A stretch of DNA of 64,000 nt, taken from Paragordius varius (Eukaryota > Nematomorpha). The notes under the pieces are model-generated. The model had not been told where the DNA came from and ran no database searches. It saw only the letters and a list, made by a program, of their open reading frames with translations. Both the position numbers and the translations under genes were made by a program. The stretch is from contig OZ176050.1 of NCBI GenBank assembly GCA_964247055.1, forward strand, positions 13,330,001-13,394,000, written 5' to 3'. Position 1 is the first letter of the stretch. Every line of letters starts with the position of its first letter. This document shows positions 59,401 to 64,000 of the stretch, piece after piece.

Positions 59401-62039
59401 AGCGTCGTCCAGTCTTCCAAATAATCTTTACAGTTTGTATAAAACATTTTTATATGGTACAGGATATCTTGGCGATTTATTAAGCCTTGTTTTTCTAAAT
59501 TATTTATTGTATTGCGGATGGTTAATGGAATAAAATTATTTTCTAACCGTTCTTGACATTGGAATTTTAGGTTACTAACTTCATTGGCTACTTCTGCCGA
59601 AATTTTGTCACCTTCAATAAATTTAATAACATTTTGAAAGAGAGAAGCTTGATTATGTAAGAATTTTAACCATATTTTTGAAGAATCACTTTCAAAAAAA
59701 ATTTTTAAAGTTGTAGGACATTTGTCCTGTGATAAAAAAAAAGGTTTTAAAGGATCATACATTTTTAAAATTCCTTCGATAGCTGGCATAAAAGCTAACC
59801 AACGAGTTTTACTATATCCAAGCATTTTTTGATATTGAACTTCTGCATTTTCACAGATTCTTTAAGCGTTTCAACACGTACCGTGTATATATAAAAATAG
59901 GAATATATTTTAACAACTACATTTTCCACATCTAAGGGTAACAAATCTGCAGCTGTTTGAATAGCGTTGTGTATTATATGCGTTGCACACCCTACGCCAA
60001 TAATGTTTTGATTAAGATTATCTGTTAATTTATGAAAAATATTTTTTGTTCCTCTCCTTGCTTTTCCACCAAAGTTCGTATTGGTGTTGTCAGCGCAATA
60101 TGCGATAATTTTGTCTTTTAAATTATTTTTTTGTAGAATATGCATTATTGAAGTAAATATTATTTCAGAATTTTTACCGGGTAGGGAAATTAAATCTAAA
60201 AATTTAATTTTTACTCCGGTTTCTGAATCAAAATATCTTATCAAAGTAGGAAATAATTTTGTTTCATGGTGATTTGAAGCATCAGAGTATAGGGAAAAGA
60301 AATTAATTTTTAGCAAATCTTTTTGTATTTCAGAAAAAGCATGTGGCGAAAAAACATTGCATACAATGGCTTCAGCCTTTGTACGGGCACATGTAAATTT
60401 TTTATTGAATAACGTGCGAATAACCTGTGAGGTACAATCCATTGAACGAAATGAATGGCAATGATTTAAGGCGTGAAAGGAAAACAGGCCCTCAGCAAGT
60501 GCTAAATTCTTTTCTTCCTCTCCAAAAGCGGTTTTTCGAAAAAAATCGCTCATCTTGTGAGATGATGCCGTTATAATTAAACATTTTTGTTGTTTCTGTG
60601 TATCAATATGCTTTGTAATGTCATGTTTGCCGCCATGTGCCAGCGTGAATTCCCCATCGCATATAAGACATTTAATTATTCATTCTTCGTTTTTTTAATG
60701 AAAGGAAAATCTTTCATTCATTCATCATTGAATTTACAGCCTCTTTTTGTGTTCATATTTATAAACTAAATATTAGTATAATAATTATATTACCTTAATT
60801 TCTGGAAAAAGCGTGTAAGGTATTGATTTGTAGTATTAATTTAAATTTTTTATAATGTTGGCAAGTATTAAAACTAAATATTAGTATAATAAATGTTATA
60901 TTACCTTAATTTCTGGAAAAAGCGTGTAAGGTATCGATTTATGGTATCAATTTGGCTTTTTGATATTAATGACAGTAGTAGCAGGAAGGAAAGTGTATAA
61001 TCATATGATATAAATTGGAAAAAAATAAATATTTTTAATTTAAAAATAAAAAATTTTAATTTAAAATAAAAAAAATTTATTTGTATTAAAAAAAATTTTT
61101 TTTTATATAATCATGAAAAAGCGGGACATCTTATAAACGTAGCGGGAGGCGGGACAAAGTGTGAAAAAGCGGGACGTCTGGTCACCTTAATAATACTCCT
61201 TTGTCCTTGTTACGCTAAAAATGTATATCTTGGTTGTGAATGTTTTCACCTAAATACTGTAATATTGAACCTTATGCAAATATGCAACCTCGCCCTAAAA
61301 CTAAATATAATGGAATATAATTTTTTATAAAAGAATAAATTCTTTTTTTCGCTTATTAAAACCATCAAAAATCATAATATAGCCCTTAGATTTGGACAAG
61401 AACCGGGTTCTATGAGTGGTTTTCCGTTTTAGTGGTAGTAGATTGCCACATTTTTTAAGCTTTATAAAGATTGAACTGTAATTATTTAAATTTATTTTAG
61501 AAAATGAAATAATTCCTCAAGCATCAGCCAGAAAATACAAAGTGACGAAACAAATAGTCGAAAATGTAGATTTGAGAGATAAACTGGTGAGACTATCAGA
61601 TGATAACCAAAACAGGAAAACATTCAAGACTTATCCAAAAAGTATCTTACGTAACAGTCAAGACCCGTTAAACAAACGCACTTTTTCGAATGATAAAAAT
61701 ATGGATATGTATAAAAAGCAACACTTAATACCAACATATACAGATAACAATTTAAATGATAACTTTGTCCAATTAATGAATGAATTAAAGGTGGAATCAA
61801 AACCTCAAATTTTAAACCATGATATTAAGGAAACCTTTAATAATGAAAATTTCAATATAAAATGGACTCAACAGGATATCATAAATCAATATCTGGCTTA
61901 TTTATCTGCCTTTGGAAAAGATACCGTATCCAATAATCATTCCACTGTAATGAACCTTAAAGAAAGCGAAAAGAATAATCAATTCTGTTTTGGTAGCGGC
62001 GGTGGGATAACAGTTGTTAGCCTTGATGATGAATTATAG
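56436..62039 (+). CDS. Unrecognised repeat protein with PP1-docking-like motif
   Basis: Two exons, 56436-57633 and 61501-62039, join in phase (TCT G|GTAAAA ... TTTTAG|AA) to 578 residues. Residues ~37-300 form eight tandem repeats of about 33 residues, each with the core DYxNIIATQIL, then KEAKLKA and a Lys/Ser-rich spacer. Each core should form an amphipathic helix. After the repeats, K333-K334-V335-R336-W337 fits the RVxF-type docking motif for protein phosphatase 1. A probable coiled coil crosses the exon junction (EQKYDELKAEILQIS, then ENEIIPQASARKYKV). The C-terminal half is polar, ending FCFGSGGGITVVSLDDEL. The intron (3867 bp) contains a whole hAT transposon. I know no matching family; a scaffold or phosphatase-targeting role is speculation. 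Confidence 0.7.
56544..57335 (+). repeat. Coding tandem repeat, eight ~99-bp units
   Basis: Units begin at SLKLKDYTN, PLELKDYTN, PLKLMDYTN, PLELKDYIN, PLKLNDYTN, ALKLNYTN, PLKLKDYLN and PLRLKHYIN. Unit 6 is shortened and unit 7 extended (GRGPVIAK). Conserved reading frame with varied third positions suggests selection on the protein. Confidence 0.85.
58070..58830 (+). pseudogene. Internal inverted transposase remnant of the hAT element
   Basis: On the plus strand, short decayed stretches match the element's own minus-strand transposase in order: FNKFTCARTKGE, the NNLxQNIIG region, the LPLDVEN region (CCCCTGGATGTGGAAAATAT) and the C-terminal dimerisation region near 58740-58800. Large parts are missing. 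The same remnant is in copy 1 (1-790), so it predates both insertions. Confidence 0.75.
58890..60720 (-). pseudogene. hAT transposase, one main frameshift
   Basis: Segments 60553-59795 and 59825-58890 (252 and 311 codons) give nearly the full protein. A BED-like finger precedes (CLICDGEFTLAHGGKHD near 60665-60610) but has a stop upstream. Core stretches are LYSDASNHHETKLFP, YCADNTNTNFGGKARRGTK, GVGCATHIIHNAIQTAADLL and MLGYSKTRWLAFMP. The C-terminal dimerisation domain reads LPRTNPATERVFSKV. A one-base loss at about 59858 separates the two frames; copy 1 is intact at that spot. Otherwise well preserved, consistent with a young insertion. Confidence 0.9.
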
Positions 62040-62599
62040 AGTTGATGATTGAAAATTGTAAAATATAAAAACAAAAATAAATAATAAAAATATATTTTAT
62101 TTTTGACTTTGTATATGTAGGGATATTTTATTCCAAAAAATAATATAAGTTTAAGGCTGAACTATTATTCCATTGTTTACTAATGAAAATGACCCGTTGA
62201 TTGCGATATTTGTGCCGAGTAAGTATTTTAAGTGAATATTTAATCCAAATTATAATGATTAATCCGTGTTTGTAATATTGACCTATAGCGTTGTGCTTAT
62301 ACTTGTTTTTCTAAATAGCCGAAGTCAATTCTCTACACCAGGGGCGACATTTTAACATGTAAACTTAAAATATTTTATTTTTATATTTGGTCCATTATTT
62401 ATATTGGTAAATCCATATTTTTCATTATGTTGATTTTGTAAACCAGAGTGCGTTACTAACAATGAAGATTGAACATAATTTTATAAGGTGTGACTTTTTT
62501 TGGTTAAAAACAGGTGATAACCACTGATTGGGTCTATATAGTAGCCATGATGCTTAAACTATAGTAAATTTGGCCTTTCTGGATAACCCATAATATCTA
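62040..62599. other. 3' flank of the repeat-protein gene
   Basis: AATAAATAATAAAAATATAT shortly after the stop (about 62075) can serve as polyadenylation signal. CAGGGGCGACATTTTAAC near 62340 recalls a hAT terminus without partner. No gene seen. Confidence 0.4.
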
Positions 62600-64000
62600 A
62601 ATGTTATTGTTATTATTGTAGCAAAGATCGTTGTCGATTTATTGCTTTTTCGAAGGTATATTTTCTCCAGTTTATTCGATTGTAAGTGAGTGATGTTAAC
62701 TGTTGTAAAGAGAGATTGGTTTTTTTGGTTAGGTTTTCGATCCAGCGCTATCTTGCAGCGTCCACGTTTCCTGGATCCTTCAACCTTGCCTGTCATTAGT
62801 TGGAATTCCAAGTCATTAGCTCTGGTAATGTGACCAAAGTATGATAATTTCATTTTGAGGCACATGCCAATCAAGTGTATCTCGGGGTTTATTTTGTCAA
62901 GGATTACAGTGTTTTTTATTTTGTCTTTCCAAGTGATTCGAAGTATCTTCCGCCAGCACCAGTTTTCGAAGGCGTTTATGTATTTTTCGTCTACCTTTTT
63001 TATTGTCCAGCTTTCTGATGCATATATCATGCTAGGAAATATTAGGGCTTTAACTAAACGGATTTTTGTTTTAAGTTTGATGTCGTGTGATGACCATAGT
63101 TTATTATATTTTATCATTTTTGTCTTAGCAATTTCTATTCTTCTTTTGATGTCTGGGGTGCTTATGTTTGTTGTATTTATAAGACCTCCTAGGTAAGTGT
63201 ATTGGGTCACTACTTCTATTTGTTGGTTGTGAAAAGATAAGTTGTTATAGTGGTTATGAGCGTTTATAATCATGATTTTAGTTTTTTTAAAGTTGATCGT
63301 CAATCCAAATTTTTGACATTCGTTTGAGAATTCAGTTAGGAGTTTTTTCAGGTTGTCCACTGAGTTTGACAGCAGTATAGTGTCATCAGCATAGTGAAGT
63401 GATGATATAATATTGCCGGCAATGCTTATACCATTAGTTTTATCTATGTTTCGTAATACGCTTTCTATGCAGACATTAAAAAGAGTGGGTGAAAGGACAC
63501 ATCCTTGTCTTAAACCATTGTTCATTTGTACACAATTACTTGTGCCATGTGTGATTTTTATGTTTAGTGATGAATTGGAATAGAGGGATTTAATGATGTT
63601 TAAAATGTGATCTGAAACTCCCATCTGAGATAGTGCCTTCCACAGCGTCTCGTGTTTCACGTGTCGAAGGCTTTTGTAAAATCAATGAAGCAGATGTGGG
63701 TTTCTTTCTGTAATTCAATTTGTTTTTCGAATATCCAACGTAGATTGCTGATCATTTCCCTGCATCCGCGATTGGATCTAAATCCCGCTTGGGTATTAGA
63801 AAGTTCGGCTTCAATTATGCCTTGAATACGCCTATGAATTATTTTGAGGAAAACTTTTGATGCTTGATTTAGCGCTATAGTTCTATAGTTGTTAAATGAT
63901 TCGCCTTTTTTCAAGATGGGGATGAGTATTGATTTGCACCAGTCTTGAGGGAATGAGGCGTGAAATATCTTTTGGAATAAGTCAGTTAAGATATGAATTG
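62600..64000 (-). mobile_element. LINE reverse transcriptase, runs off window
   Basis: Minus strand. From the window edge: LKKGESFNNYRTIAL, NTQAGFRSNRGC and FIDFTKAFDT. One base appears lost near 63657. The frame then continues with NGLRQGCVLSPTLF, LHYADDTILLSNSV, FGLTINFKKTKIM, TYLGGLINT, YASESWTIKKVDE, RITWKDKI, LSYFGHITRA and GKVEGSRKRGR. A second shift near 62741 leads to the tail (WIENLTKKTN, ending RQRSLLQ). The 3' end is an AAC/AAT-rich microsatellite at about 62600-62620. The family is distinct from the RTE-like LINE at 28.5-31.4 kb and resembles the fragments at 7.2 and 44.4 kb. Confidence 0.85.

Larger units (their letters stand above)
57903..61189 (-). mobile_element. hAT DNA transposon, complete copy 2
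   Basis: Left terminus TAAGGTGATCAGA and right terminus TCTGGTCACCTTA are inverted repeats. Perfect 8-bp target duplications ATAATACT flank it (57895-57902 and 61190-61197). Length 3287 bp. Subterminal AAGCGGGAC repeats cluster at the right end (about 61115-61175), with one at the left. It lies in the single intron of the repeat-protein gene, transposase antisense to the host gene. Confidence 0.95.

Noticed and set aside
1-64000. Retroviral, LTR or Polinton-like elements
   Set aside because: No LTR pairs, gag/integrase/envelope motifs or capsid genes were seen; all reverse transcriptases are of the non-LTR type.

Overview
This is a strongly AT-rich stretch of an animal nuclear genome. It carries multi-exon genes with GT-AG introns (one probable GC-AG), a eukaryotic tRNA gene, and many DNA transposons and LINEs. 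Introns of 25, 26 and 32 bp at the 5' ends of two genes, against introns of up to about 4 kb further downstream, resemble the pattern known from parasitic flatworms and some other small-bodied spiralians. I lean towards a flatworm-like spiralian, but the sequence does not prove it. No retroviral, LTR or Polinton-like element was seen.

Layout. 1-3.2 kb: a decayed hAT transposon cut by the window edge. 3.9-4.8 kb: an unrecognised multi-pass membrane ORF. 8.9-14.6 kb (+): a TMEM26-family membrane protein in six exons with a long Ser/Thr/Pro-rich tail. 16.8-21.1 kb (-): the microtubule plus-end protein EB1. 21.2-32.1 kb (+): the actin nucleator subunit ARP2 in nine exons, with LINEs and MITEs in its introns. 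The EB1 and ARP2 start codons lie 98 bp apart, head to head. 32.9-40.9 kb (-): formimidoyltransferase-cyclodeaminase (FTCD) in 14 exons, with an unexpected signal-peptide-like N-terminus. 41.9 kb: tRNA-Val(AAC). 42-46.8 kb: a transposon graveyard (Helitron nested in a hAT-like element, a 5'-inverted LINE, a TIR element). 47.4-55.4 kb (-): a BTB-BACK-kelch gene with two mariner elements in its introns and one apparent frameshift. 56.4-62.0 kb (+): a two-exon gene for an unrecognised protein with eight ~33-residue repeats and a PP1-docking-like motif; its intron holds a complete hAT element with perfect 8-bp target duplications. 62.6-64 kb: a LINE running off the right edge.

Gene models were built by eye from homology and phase-compatible splice sites; all give continuous frames except kelch exon 3. 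The genes share cytoskeletal (EB1, ARP2, perhaps kelch) and metabolic (FTCD) roles but form no operon. The strongest themes are very short 5' introns, the shared EB1/ARP2 promoter, and three MITE families that fill introns. One Tc1-like family repeatedly sits 6-12 nt inside 5' splice sites.
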